From the NCBI RefSeq assembly GCF_004402535.1, contig NZ_SOEY01000029.1, positions 52,179-116,178 on the forward strand: a DNA stretch of 64,000 nt, read 5' to 3'. Shown here in pieces: positions 33,869-41,559 of this stretch. Position numbers and translations under genes: made by a program. Position 1 is the stretch's first letter, and each line of letters opens with the position of its first letter. The notes below the pieces were generated by a model. The model was not told the origin of the DNA and did not search any database. It saw only the letters and a list, made by a program, of their open reading frames with translations. Source of the DNA: Cryobacterium glaciale. GTDB taxonomy: Bacteria; Actinomycetota; Actinomycetes; Actinomycetales; Microbacteriaceae.

Positions 33869-35413
33869 ATGACCGCACTGCAGCGAGCGATTCGGCATCC
33901 GGAACCGGTGTGGGGATTCGCCGACCGTTCGCCGGTCGACGGCCTCGACCGGCGCAGCCTCGGGTTTCTGGACGTGCTCGCGCAATCCGTGTCGGCGGTG
34001 GCCCCGTCGGCGGCGGCGACCACGATTCCGCTGCTGATCGCCTCGGCCGGGGGAGCCCCGGTCTGGGCGCTCGCGAGCGGCATGCTGATCGCCCTGCTCG
34101 TCGCGTCGACCGTGAACCAGTTCACCAAGCGCATCGCCGCGACCGGCTCGCTGTATACCTTTGTCTCTCGGGGACTCGGTCGCACGGCATCCTTCGTCAC
34201 GGGCGTCGCCCTGCTGGTCGGATACGGCTTCATTTCCATGTTCGCGCTCGCCGGGGCCGGCTACTACCTGCAGATTCTGCTCGGTGACCGCTGGCCGGCG
34301 CTGAGCACTCCGCTGGCTGCCGGCGTGCTGATCGTGGCGATGGCGGTGCTGTGCGTGCTCGTGCTGGCCCGCGGCATCCGGGTGTCGACGCGGGTGACCC
34401 TGCTCGTCGAATCCGTGTCGGTGCTGATCATCCTGGTGCTCGTGGGCACTCTGCTCTATCAGAACGGCTCGACCGTCGACTGGTCGGTGCTGTCGCTCGC
34501 GGGATCGACGCCGGCAACGTTCGCGGTCGGGGCCGCGCTCGCGCTCACGGCCTACGTGGGTTTTGAAAGCGCGTCCACCCTCGGCGTCGAGGCCCGCCGC
34601 CCCTTCGCGACCATCCCGCGGGCGATCTTTCGCACGGTCATCATGGCCGGGCTGCTCTACCTCGTGGCGTCGTTCAGCCAGGTCGTCGGATTCGCCGGGC
34701 TCGGCCGGGGCATCTCATCGAGCACCTCGCCGGTCAACGACCTCGCCGCCGCTTACGGCATCGGTGGGCTCGGCCACCTGCTCGACGTGAGCATCGCGGC
34801 ATCCTTTCTGGCCTGCGCCATCGCGTCGATCACCGCGCTCGTGCGCGTGCTGTTCTCGATGGGCCGCGAAGGGCTGCTGCCGAGCGCGTTCGGCCGCACC
34901 CACGCCCGGTACCGCACGCCGTTCGTGGCCGTGGTCGTGGCCGTTCCCGTGCTCACCGCGGCGCTCATCGTCACGATCGCCATCAGCGGCGGTGTGTGGC
35001 GGGCGATGGAAATTCTCATCGTCGGCGCCGCCGGCGGCTACCTCACCGCCTACATGCTGGCCTGCCTCGCGGCGCCGGTCTTTCTGCAGCGGATCGGCGA
35101 ACTCACCGTCTGGCCTCTCATGCGCGCCGGGGCAGCGGCCGTGCTGCTGAGCGTCGTGCTCGTGGTCTACCTGGTCTCGGAGAGCACGACCGACCGGTAT
35201 CCGGGAGTCTGGGTATTCCTCGCGGTGATGCTCCTGGGAATCACGCTGTACCTCGTGCGGCACCTGCGACGCCCGTGGCTGCGGCACATGGTGGGCATCT
35301 ACGACGTGCCGGTCGGCGCGGACGTGCTCGGCGCGGTCGATGCCTTCGACACCGCCCCGTCGCGTCAAGCGGATGTTCCGCCTCGCCTCGGGCGGCCGGC
35401 GGCCGAGTCGTGA
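33869..35413 (+). CDS. APC-superfamily amino acid/amine permease (second)
   Basis: This 514-residue membrane protein has about twelve transmembrane segments. The N-terminal SVSAVAPSAAATTIPLLIA and GYGFISMFALAGAGYYLQ regions identify the APC superfamily. It differs clearly from the adjacent minus-strand permease, so the two are not a recent duplication. GGAGG lies just before the ATG. Its stop overlaps the start of the IclR regulator (GTGA), so regulator and permease are coupled. Confidence 0.87.
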   Translation: MTALQRAIRHPEPVWGFADRSPVDGLDRRSLGFLDVLAQSVSAVAPSAAATTIPLLIASAGGAPVWALASGMLIALLVASTVNQFTKRIAATGSLYTFVSRGLGRTASFVTGVALLVGYGFISMFALAGAGYYLQILLGDRWPALSTPLAAGVLIVAMAVLCVLVLARGIRVSTRVTLLVESVSVLIILVLVGTLLYQNGSTVDWSVLSLAGSTPATFAVGAALALTAYVGFESASTLGVEARRPFATIPRAIFRTVIMAGLLYLVASFSQVVGFAGLGRGISSSTSPVNDLAAAYGIGGLGHLLDVSIAASFLACAIASITALVRVLFSMGREGLLPSAFGRTHARYRTPFVAVVVAVPVLTAALIVTIAISGGVWRAMEILIVGAAGGYLTAYMLACLAAPVFLQRIGELTVWPLMRAGAAAVLLSVVLVVYLVSESTTDRYPGVWVFLAVMLLGITLYLVRHLRRPWLRHMVGIYDVPVGADVLGAVDAFDTAPSRQADVPPRLGRPAAES

Positions 35414-36111
35414 GCGCGGCCGGGTCTGCGGCCGGCCTGCATGCCCGGCAGCCCAAGGCGATCCACAGCGCCCTCACCGTGCTCGAAGAGGTCGCCAGGT
35501 GCGGTGCCGGAATCACCGCCCGGCAGATCTCCGACAACCTCGGGCTGCCGCGGGCGACGGCGTACCGCCTGCTCAACGTGCTCGTGCAGGACGAATATCT
35601 CGTGCGCACCCCCGACCTCTCCGGCTTCGCGCTCGGGCGCAAGGTCGTCGAGTTGGCCAACCTCGTCACACCACCGACAGCACGCCCGCCCGAGGCCGTG
35701 CGGGCCATTCTCGATCGGTTGCGAGGCGGGATCCGCGGCGGGATCCATCTGGTGCGGTACGAGCACGACGGGCTCCGCGTGATCGACCCCGACCCGGATT
35801 TTCCGCCGAGCGACCGGGCCGTGATCCTCGCCCGGCTGGATGCCTCAGCTATGGGACGGCTGCTGGTCAACGAGCGGAGCCGCGGGGCGGCATCCGCTGT
35901 GCTCGGGCAGATTCACGCGAGCGGATACGCCAGCCAGGTCGACGAAATCACTGCCGGCTACGGCTGCATCGCCATACCGATTCGCGACCGGGCCGGGCAG
36001 CTTGTGGCCGGACTGTGCCTGTGCGCACCGCGTGAGCGCATCGAACACCCCGACGATCTGGTCGCCGTGTTGCGCCGGGGCGCCGAGGAGCTGGCTCCGC
36101 TGCTGGCCTGA
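35410..36111 (+). CDS. IclR-family transcriptional regulator
   Basis: The 233-residue product starts with GTG at 35410 overlapping the permease stop. The longer open frame from 34996 lies inside the permease and is rejected. The winged helix is at residues 15-75 (SALTVLEEVARCGAGITARQISDNLGLPRATAYRLL, in parts) and the effector domain follows (GCIAIPIRDRAGQLVAGLC). It is shorter than usual (about 250) with a reduced effector domain. It probably regulates the permeases and amine oxidase. Confidence 0.82.
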   Translation: MSAAGSAAGLHARQPKAIHSALTVLEEVARCGAGITARQISDNLGLPRATAYRLLNVLVQDEYLVRTPDLSGFALGRKVVELANLVTPPTARPPEAVRAILDRLRGGIRGGIHLVRYEHDGLRVIDPDPDFPPSDRAVILARLDASAMGRLLVNERSRGAASAVLGQIHASGYASQVDEITAGYGCIAIPIRDRAGQLVAGLCLCAPRERIEHPDDLVAVLRRGAEELAPLLA

Positions 36112-36143
36112 CGGTGGAGCACCCGCGCGCCCACCACCGTGGA

Positions 36144-36206
36144 CGGGGCCCGGGCCCGGAACCCGGGCCCAGGTTATAACTGGGCCCGCGGCCGGGGCCC
36201 CGGCCA
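36144..36206. repeat. GC palindromic repeat, family B copy 1
   Basis: The segment starts GGGGCCCGGGCCCGGAACCC, continues with a GGGCCCAGGTTATAACTGGGCCC dyad (split at the TTATAA centre) and ends in GGCCGGGGCCCCGGCC. It lies between the convergent IclR and nucleoside hydrolase genes. Its central TTATAAC is shared with the 41452 copy. It could form a very stable hairpin and serve as a transcription terminator. Confidence 0.75.
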
Positions 36207-36248
36207 TCTCGGGAAGAGGCGGTGGGCATCCGGTGCTGGCCTGGACGT

Positions 36249-37199
36249 CTAGTCCGGCGGCGGGTCGCCGATGCGTTCGAGGGCGTCGACGATGAGCGCC
36301 CAGAATTTCTCGTGGTCGAGGTCGACGGCCACCTGGGTGGTGCAGTCGGCCGGGGCGGGCGCGCGAAAGTCGGCGACGGTCATGCCGAGGGTGAGGGTTC
36401 CGGCCAGTTCCACGTCGAGCGGCGCCTTGCGCACGGTGATCACGCTCGGATCGATCACGTAGGCGACCGCGCACGGGTCGTGCACCGGCGGATAGTCGAA
36501 CCCCTGGGCATCCTTGTAGGTCTCGGTGAAGAACGCCAGCAGCTCGCCGACGAACCGGGCCGGCGCCGTGCCGACGGCCGCGATGCGCCGGGCAATGTCG
36601 GGGGTGGCGAGGGCCTGGTGGGTCAGATCCAAGCCGATCATGGTCAGCGGCCACTTCTCGTTGAACACGATGTGCGCCGCTTCGGGGTCGATCACGATGT
36701 TGAACTCGGCCGTGGCCGACCAGTTTCCCACGTGGTAGCCGCCGCCCATCAGCACGACCTGCTTGACCCGATCGACGATGCGCGGCTCCTTGCGGGCGGC
36801 GAGGGCGATGTTGGTCAGGGCTCCGGTCGGTACCAGCGTGATCTGGCCCGGCTCGTGCGCCATGATCGTGTCGATGATGAGGTCGACGGCGTGCCGTTCG
36901 TCGAGCTGAAGCGTCGGTTCGGGCAATACCGGGCCGTCGAGCCCGGACTCGCCGTGGATCGACGGCGCCGTCTCGATCGGCCTCACCAGCGGGCGCGCGC
37001 ATCCCGCTGCGAACGGAACCCCGGTGATGCCGGCCACCCGGGCGACGGACAGTGCGTTGCGGGTGACCTTGGCGAGGGTCTGGTTGCCCACCACGGTGGT
37101 CACCGCCACGAGGTCGATGTTCGGGTTGCCATGGGCGAGCAGCAGCGCGATCGCATCGTCGTGGCCGGGGTCACAGTCGAGAATGATTTTGGTGGGCAC
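36249..37199 (-). CDS. Inosine-uridine-type nucleoside hydrolase
   Basis: This 316-residue hydrolase cleaves N-glycosidic bonds of ribonucleosides to base plus ribose. The calcium-binding N terminus IILDCDPGHDDAIALL carries the DxDPGxDD motif. The VLMGGGYHVGNWSATAEFN loop and a late HDPCAVAYVIDP Asp complete the site. The start is GTG at 37199. It diverges from the adenosine deaminase gene across a spacer containing a family B repeat, in a nucleoside-salvage neighbourhood. Confidence 0.9.
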   Translation of the reverse strand: MPTKIILDCDPGHDDAIALLLAHGNPNIDLVAVTTVVGNQTLAKVTRNALSVARVAGITGVPFAAGCARPLVRPIETAPSIHGESGLDGPVLPEPTLQLDERHAVDLIIDTIMAHEPGQITLVPTGALTNIALAARKEPRIVDRVKQVVLMGGGYHVGNWSATAEFNIVIDPEAAHIVFNEKWPLTMIGLDLTHQALATPDIARRIAAVGTAPARFVGELLAFFTETYKDAQGFDYPPVHDPCAVAYVIDPSVITVRKAPLDVELAGTLTLGMTVADFRAPAPADCTTQVAVDLDHEKFWALIVDALERIGDPPPD

Positions 37200-37225
37200 A
37201 GTTCAGGGTACGTGGTCTTCCCCTT

Positions 37226-37297
37226 TCCGGGCCCGGGCCCGGAAACCGGGCCCATGATAGATCATGGGCCCCGTTGCCGAAGGTGGGCCCGGCGCGC
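37226..37297. repeat. GC palindromic repeat, family B copy 2
   Basis: The element reads TTCCGGGCCCGGGCCCGGAA, then ACCGGGCCC, the dyad CATGATAGATCATG, GGGCCC, about ten variable bases and AAGGTGGGCCCGG. It is nearly identical to the copy at 39355-39424 in the same orientation and to the reverse complement of 53565-53636. It sits in the divergent promoter region of the nucleoside hydrolase and add genes, unusual for a terminator-like element. Confidence 0.85.
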
Positions 37298-37431
37298 GGG
37301 CGGGCAGCAGCAGCGCGCGAGGCAGCGGCATCCGCTTCCTGCGGTTTCTCATGGTCCGTCCAGAGCCGCTCCGATAGGCTGGGCGCGCGGTTGTAGTTCA
37401 CATCCGCCCCCGTACCGAGGAGCTTGTTCGT

Positions 37432-38550
37432 ATGACTTTGATCGAGGAATTCCTCATGCCCGGCGGCGGCACGAGCATCAACACCCTGCCCAAGATTTCG
37501 CTGCACGACCACCTCGACGGCGGCCTGCGCCCGCAGTCCATCATCGAACTGGCCGACTCCATCGGATTCGTGCTTCCCACAACGGATGCCGACGCGCTCG
37601 GCGAATGGTTCTCCGACCAGTCCAATGCGGGTTCGCTCGTGGAATATCTCAAGACCTTTGACGTCACAACCGCCGTCATGCAGACCCGCGAGGGCCTCAG
37701 CCGGGTCGCCCGTGAATTCGTCGAGGACCTCGCCGCCGACGGCGTCATCTACGGTGAGATTCGCTGGGCTCCCGAACAGCACCTCGCCCGCGGGCTCACC
37801 CTCAACGAGGTCGTCGAAGCCGTGCAGGACGGCATCGAAGCCGGCATTGAAAACGTCGAGGAGTCCGGCCGCAGCATCCGCATCGGCCAGCTCATCACCG
37901 CGATGCGCCACGCGAACCGCAGCCTTGAGATCGCCGAACTCGCCGTGCGCTACCGTTTCGACGGCGTCGTCGGCTTCGACATCGCCGGCGCCGAGGCCGG
38001 CTTCCCGGCTGGCAACCACCGCGGCGCCTTTGACCTGCTGGCCCGCGAATTCATGCCGGTCACCGTGCACGCCGGCGAGGCCGACGGGCTCGACAGCATT
38101 CGCGGCGCCCTGTTCGACGGCCGCGCGCTGCGCCTCGGCCACGGCGTGCGCCTCGCCGAGGACGTCACCATCGAACGCCAGGACGACGACAACACCTTCG
38201 TCACCCTCGGCCCGGTCGCCCAGTGGGTGCGCGACCGCGAGATCACGCTCGAACTGAGCCCGTCCTCGAACCTGCAGACCGGAGCGGTCGCCGCCTGGGG
38301 CGAGGAACTGTTCGACCACCCGTTCGACCTGCTCTACCAGCTCGGTTTCAAGGTCACCGTCAACACCGACAACCGCCTGATGAGCGACACTACCCTGACC
38401 CAGGAACTCGCCCTGCTCTCCGACGCGTTCGGCTACGACCTCGGCGACCTCGAGACCTTCCAGCTCAACGCCGCCCACGCCGCGTTCCTGCCGCTCGAAG
38501 ACCGTGAAGAACTCGTCGAAGCCATCGAATCCGGCTTCGGCGACGCCTGA
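37432..38550 (+). CDS. add: Adenosine deaminase
   Basis: This 372-residue zinc enzyme converts adenosine and deoxyadenosine to the inosine forms. The metal and catalytic residues are visible in SLHDHLDGGLRP (HxH), VTVHAGEA (His/Glu), LGHGVRL and VNTDNRLMS (Asp). Length matches the family. It precedes two PTS components on the same strand with 44 bp between, suggesting nucleoside uptake and deamination are linked. Confidence 0.93.
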   Translation: MTLIEEFLMPGGGTSINTLPKISLHDHLDGGLRPQSIIELADSIGFVLPTTDADALGEWFSDQSNAGSLVEYLKTFDVTTAVMQTREGLSRVAREFVEDLAADGVIYGEIRWAPEQHLARGLTLNEVVEAVQDGIEAGIENVEESGRSIRIGQLITAMRHANRSLEIAELAVRYRFDGVVGFDIAGAEAGFPAGNHRGAFDLLAREFMPVTVHAGEADGLDSIRGALFDGRALRLGHGVRLAEDVTIERQDDDNTFVTLGPVAQWVRDREITLELSPSSNLQTGAVAAWGEELFDHPFDLLYQLGFKVTVNTDNRLMSDTTLTQELALLSDAFGYDLGDLETFQLNAAHAAFLPLEDREELVEAIESGFGDA

Positions 38551-38594
38551 GCGCGACCGGATCGCCCGCACCACCCGCTCAACCGAAAGAAAAA

Positions 38595-39050
38595 ATGCCT
38601 CTCCCGCATCTTCCGCTCGACGCCATCACGATCGGCGCGCACGCTGCCGACTGGCCGGCCGCCATCACGGCGGCCGGTGACGCCCTCGTGCGTTCCGGTG
38701 CCGCGACATCCGCTTACACCGACCGTATGATCGAGGTGATTCGTGAATTCGGCGCCTACATCGTGATCGCTCCCGGCCTGGCGCTCGCGCATGCCCGCCC
38801 GGGAGCGGATGTTCTCACCGACGGACTCTGCGTCGTCACCCTCGCCGAGCCGGTCGTCTTCGGACACCCGCACAACGACCCGGTCAGCGTGATCGTGGGC
38901 CTGGCCGTAAGCGGCGCCGACGATCACCTGCAGTTCGTCGCCGAACTCGCCAACGTGTTCAACGACCCGACGGTGATTCCGGCCCTCGCCGGCGCGAGCA
39001 CCGCCGAATTCGTGCAGCGCGTGTTCGGGCAGACCGAAGAGCTGTCATGA
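38595..39050 (+). CDS. PTS IIA component, ascorbate/mannitol type
   Basis: This 151-residue cytosolic phosphocarrier of the EIIA-2 fold has its likely phospho-His at residue 66 in ALAHARPG, and the FGAYIVIAPGLALAHARP context is typical of UlaC/SgaA-type IIA. It receives phosphate from HPr and passes it to IIB. GAAAGAAA precedes the ATG. The IIB gene follows 19 bp later, but no IIC channel gene exists anywhere in the window. Confidence 0.85.
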   Translation: MPLPHLPLDAITIGAHAADWPAAITAAGDALVRSGAATSAYTDRMIEVIREFGAYIVIAPGLALAHARPGADVLTDGLCVVTLAEPVVFGHPHNDPVSVIVGLAVSGADDHLQFVAELANVFNDPTVIPALAGASTAEFVQRVFGQTEELS

Positions 39051-39069
39051 CCGTGCTGATGGTACGCGC

Positions 39070-39345
39070 ATGAAGATCGTCGTGATGTGCGGCATCGGGC
39101 TCGGCACCTCGGCCATCCTCAAGGTCAACGCCGAGCGCGCCCTGGACCGCCTCGACATCGAGGCGAGCGTGCAGGCCACGGATGTCGCCGGCGTGCGGGC
39201 CGCCGCGGCCGACGCCCAGATCATCCTGACCTCATCCGAGCTCGTTGAGGCGATCGGCCAGACCAACGCCGACGTCATCGTCATCAACAACTACTTCGAC
39301 GTCGACGAACTCGTCGCCAAGCTCGAGATCGCGCTGGGTTCCTAG
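39070..39345 (+). CDS. PTS IIB component, ascorbate type
   Basis: This 91-residue lactose/ascorbate-type IIB has the phosphocysteine at residue 7 (VVMCGIGLGTS). It would pass phosphate to a sugar bound in IIC. The expected membrane IIC gene is not downstream: the next 9 bp lead into a family B repeat and then an alcohol dehydrogenase. The unit is therefore incomplete locally, by deletion or because the IIC is encoded elsewhere. Confidence 0.87.
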   Translation: MKIVVMCGIGLGTSAILKVNAERALDRLDIEASVQATDVAGVRAAAADAQIILTSSELVEAIGQTNADVIVINNYFDVDELVAKLEIALGS

Positions 39346-39354
39346 CTCCTACCC

Positions 39355-39424
39355 TTTCCGGGCCCGGGCCCGGAAACCGGGCCCATGCTAGATCATGGGC
39401 CCACGTTCATAAGGTGGGCCCGGC
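39355..39424. repeat. GC palindromic repeat, family B copy 3
   Basis: It is near-identical to copy 2 (37226-37297) in the same direction, including TTTCCGGGCCCGGGCCCGGA, ACCGGGCCCATG, GATCATGGGCCC and the trailing AAGGTGGGCCCGG, with a few changes in the variable middle. It follows the IIB stop by 9 bp. The two copies bracket add-IIA-IIB as direct repeats. Confidence 0.85.
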
Positions 39425-39535
39425 AAGCGGATGCGGCCCCGTGCGCGCAGCGCCGACGTCCAGCCGCCGGGAGGTACGGTTAAATGCACACACCCGTACT
39501 GACTCGTGTGGCTGAGGTACTGGAGAGAAGAGAGC

Positions 39536-40588
39536 ATGCGCGCCGTCGTATTTGAAGCCTGGAAGACCTTCCCAACCCTGAAGGACATTGAGAAGCCGAC
39601 TCCCGGCCCGGGTGAAGTGCTCCTGAAAGTGGCCGGTGCGGGCGCTTGCCACTCAGATGTTGCCGTGTACAAGGATTTCGAAGCGGCCACGGCGCCCCCA
39701 CAACTCGCGCCCAGCTATGTGCTCGGTCACGAAAACTCCGGCTGGGCTGAAGAGCTCGGAGCGGGAGTCGAGGGCATCGCGCTCGGCGACGCCTTCCTCG
39801 TGTACGGGCCGATCGGCTGCGGCCATTGCGTGGCCTGTTCCCGGGGCGAAGACACGTACTGCACGAATGCTGCCACGATGCCGTACATGGCGTCTGGGCT
39901 GGGTCGCGATGGCGGCATGGCCGAGTACATTGTGGTGCCGGCCCGCAATCTGGTGCCGCTCGGCGATGCCGACCCAATCAAGGCCGCGCCCCTGTCAGAC
40001 GCCGGCCTCACGCCCTATCACGCGATCAAGAATTCCCTGCCCAACCTCACTGGCGGCGGAAAGTTCGCCCTCGTCGTAGGGCTCGGCGGGCTCGGCCAGA
40101 TTGCCGTGCAGATCCTCACTGCGCTCACCGGTGCCACCGTCATCGCCACCGATTCCAAAGCGGATGCCATGACCCGCGCGCAGGCCAACGGTGCCATTAC
40201 GGTGCCGAGCGGCCCTGACCAGGCCGCGCAGATCCGGGAAATCACCGGCGGCCGCGGCGTCGACGCCGCCTTCGATTTCGTGGGGATCGCGCCGACCATC
40301 GCCCTCGCCTCAGCTGTCATGGCCACGAAGTCACGCCTGACCGTCGTCGGAATCGCCGGGGGGAAGTACGAGTGGTCCTTCTTTACCACGCCGTACGAGT
40401 CGACCCTGACGAATACCTACTGGGGCACCATCGAGGATCTGTACGAGGTCGTAGCCATGTACAAAGCCGGGCAGATCACGCCCGACGTGGAGCTCTTCGC
40501 CATGGAAGACGCCCTCGAGGCGTACCGCAAGCTCGAAGCCGGCGAGCTCACCGGCCGCGCTGTGGTCGTGCCCCACCTCGATCGGTAG
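39536..40588 (+). CDS. Zinc-dependent NAD alcohol dehydrogenase
   Basis: This 350-residue medium-chain dehydrogenase starts at the ATG at 39536 after GGAGAG. Catalytic zinc ligands are in GACHSDV and GHENSG, the structural-zinc Cys set is in GCGHCVACSRGEDTYC, and the NAD-binding motif is VVGLGGLGQIAVQ, with Asp in IATDSKADA indicating NAD. The EWSFFTTPYE region resembles NAD-dependent secondary/aryl alcohol dehydrogenases (Rhodococcus type). No pathway partner is adjacent. The spacer 40589-40717 is empty. Confidence 0.9.
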   Translation: MRAVVFEAWKTFPTLKDIEKPTPGPGEVLLKVAGAGACHSDVAVYKDFEAATAPPQLAPSYVLGHENSGWAEELGAGVEGIALGDAFLVYGPIGCGHCVACSRGEDTYCTNAATMPYMASGLGRDGGMAEYIVVPARNLVPLGDADPIKAAPLSDAGLTPYHAIKNSLPNLTGGGKFALVVGLGGLGQIAVQILTALTGATVIATDSKADAMTRAQANGAITVPSGPDQAAQIREITGGRGVDAAFDFVGIAPTIALASAVMATKSRLTVVGIAGGKYEWSFFTTPYESTLTNTYWGTIEDLYEVVAMYKAGQITPDVELFAMEDALEAYRKLEAGELTGRAVVVPHLDR

Positions 40589-40717
40589 CAGCCTCCCCTG
40601 GTGGGCCGCTGCGCCGCGTCTCGCCGCGATCGGTAGGTCGCCGTATCCGCTCGCCACACTCTCCGCCAATGCGCGCGGGAGCCAGGAACGCCGGCGCCAC
40701 GGGCCTATGCTCAGCGC

Positions 40718-41428
40718 ATGAGCGACAGAGCCGACCCCAACGACACCGTCAAGCAGGGCGCCCGGGCCGAACATCGCTGGCCGGCCGTGCTCGGGCTGCT
40801 GGTGGCCCTCGCGCTGTATGCGACGCTGCCGAGCACGTTCCTGCCCGGCCTTCGCTACACGGTCGTCGCCATCGGACTGGCCCTGCTGATTCCACTCATC
40901 GCCCTGAATCCGCACCGGCTGCACCGCGAGACCCGCTGGTCGAAGTACCTCGCCACGGGCCAGGCCCTGCTGCTGGTCGTGGCCAACGAGGTCGCGCTCG
41001 TGCAGCTGGTGATCCAGCTCACCTCGGGCGGCAAGGATGACGGACCGACCCTGCTGCTCGCGGCCCTGCAGGTCTGGGTGACCAACGTCATCGCCTTCGC
41101 CCTCGTCTACTGGGAACTCGACCGCGGCGGACCGGTCTCGCGCCGGCATGCCGACCGCAAGGACTTTCCCCCGGCTGATTTTCGCTTTCCGCAGGACGAA
41201 GACCACGATGCCATCGAGGAGGTCGCCGCCCGCTCCTCCCTGCGCATCGGCTGGGTCGCCTCGTTCTTCGACTACGTGTATTTCTCGCTGTCGAACTCCA
41301 TGGCGTTCAGTCCGACCGACACGATGCCGCTCTCGCTGCGGGCCAAGGCACTCATGGCGCTCGAATCCTTCGGCGGTTTCGTACTGCTGGCCCTCGTCAT
41401 CGCCCGGGCGGTTTCCCTGCTCGGTTAG
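40718..41428 (+). CDS. Hypothetical integral membrane protein
   Basis: This 236-residue protein has about five hydrophobic segments. A conserved-looking C-terminal stretch (FDYVYFSLSNSMAFSPTDTM, then LMALESFGGFVLLALVIARAV) resembles the pore-adjacent region of two-TM ion-channel-like actinobacterial membrane proteins (DUF1345-type). A charged soluble loop at about residues 130-165 separates the two halves. Function is not established. It converges on the phosphomutase gene across a family B repeat. Confidence 0.7.
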   Translation: MSDRADPNDTVKQGARAEHRWPAVLGLLVALALYATLPSTFLPGLRYTVVAIGLALLIPLIALNPHRLHRETRWSKYLATGQALLLVVANEVALVQLVIQLTSGGKDDGPTLLLAALQVWVTNVIAFALVYWELDRGGPVSRRHADRKDFPPADFRFPQDEDHDAIEEVAARSSLRIGWVASFFDYVYFSLSNSMAFSPTDTMPLSLRAKALMALESFGGFVLLALVIARAVSLLG

Positions 41429-41448
41429 CCGGGCGGCAGCCACTGACG

Positions 41449-41526
41449 CGGACGGGGCCCGGGCCCGAGCCGTGGGCCCGGTTTATAACCTGGGCCTGTG
41501 GACGGGGCCCGGGCCCCGTCCACAGT
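41449..41526. repeat. GC palindromic repeat, family B copy 4
   Basis: It starts GGACGGGGCCCGGGCCCGAG, has a GGGCCCGGTTTATAACCTGGGCC centre (split at TTATAA) and ends in the perfect palindrome GGACGGGGCCCGGGCCCCGTCC. It lies between convergent genes and is closest to copy 1 at 36144, so family B has two subtypes, one with TTATAA and one with ATGATAGATCAT at the centre. Confidence 0.78.
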
Positions 41527-41559
41527 TGCCCCCAGAACTGAGCAAGCGGCTGCAGCCGT

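Noticed and set aside
34996..36111. 371-residue version of the IclR regulator
   Set aside because: The extra N terminus lies inside the permease gene and is Arg-rich shadow sequence. The GTG at 35410 overlaps the permease stop and gives a normal IclR start.
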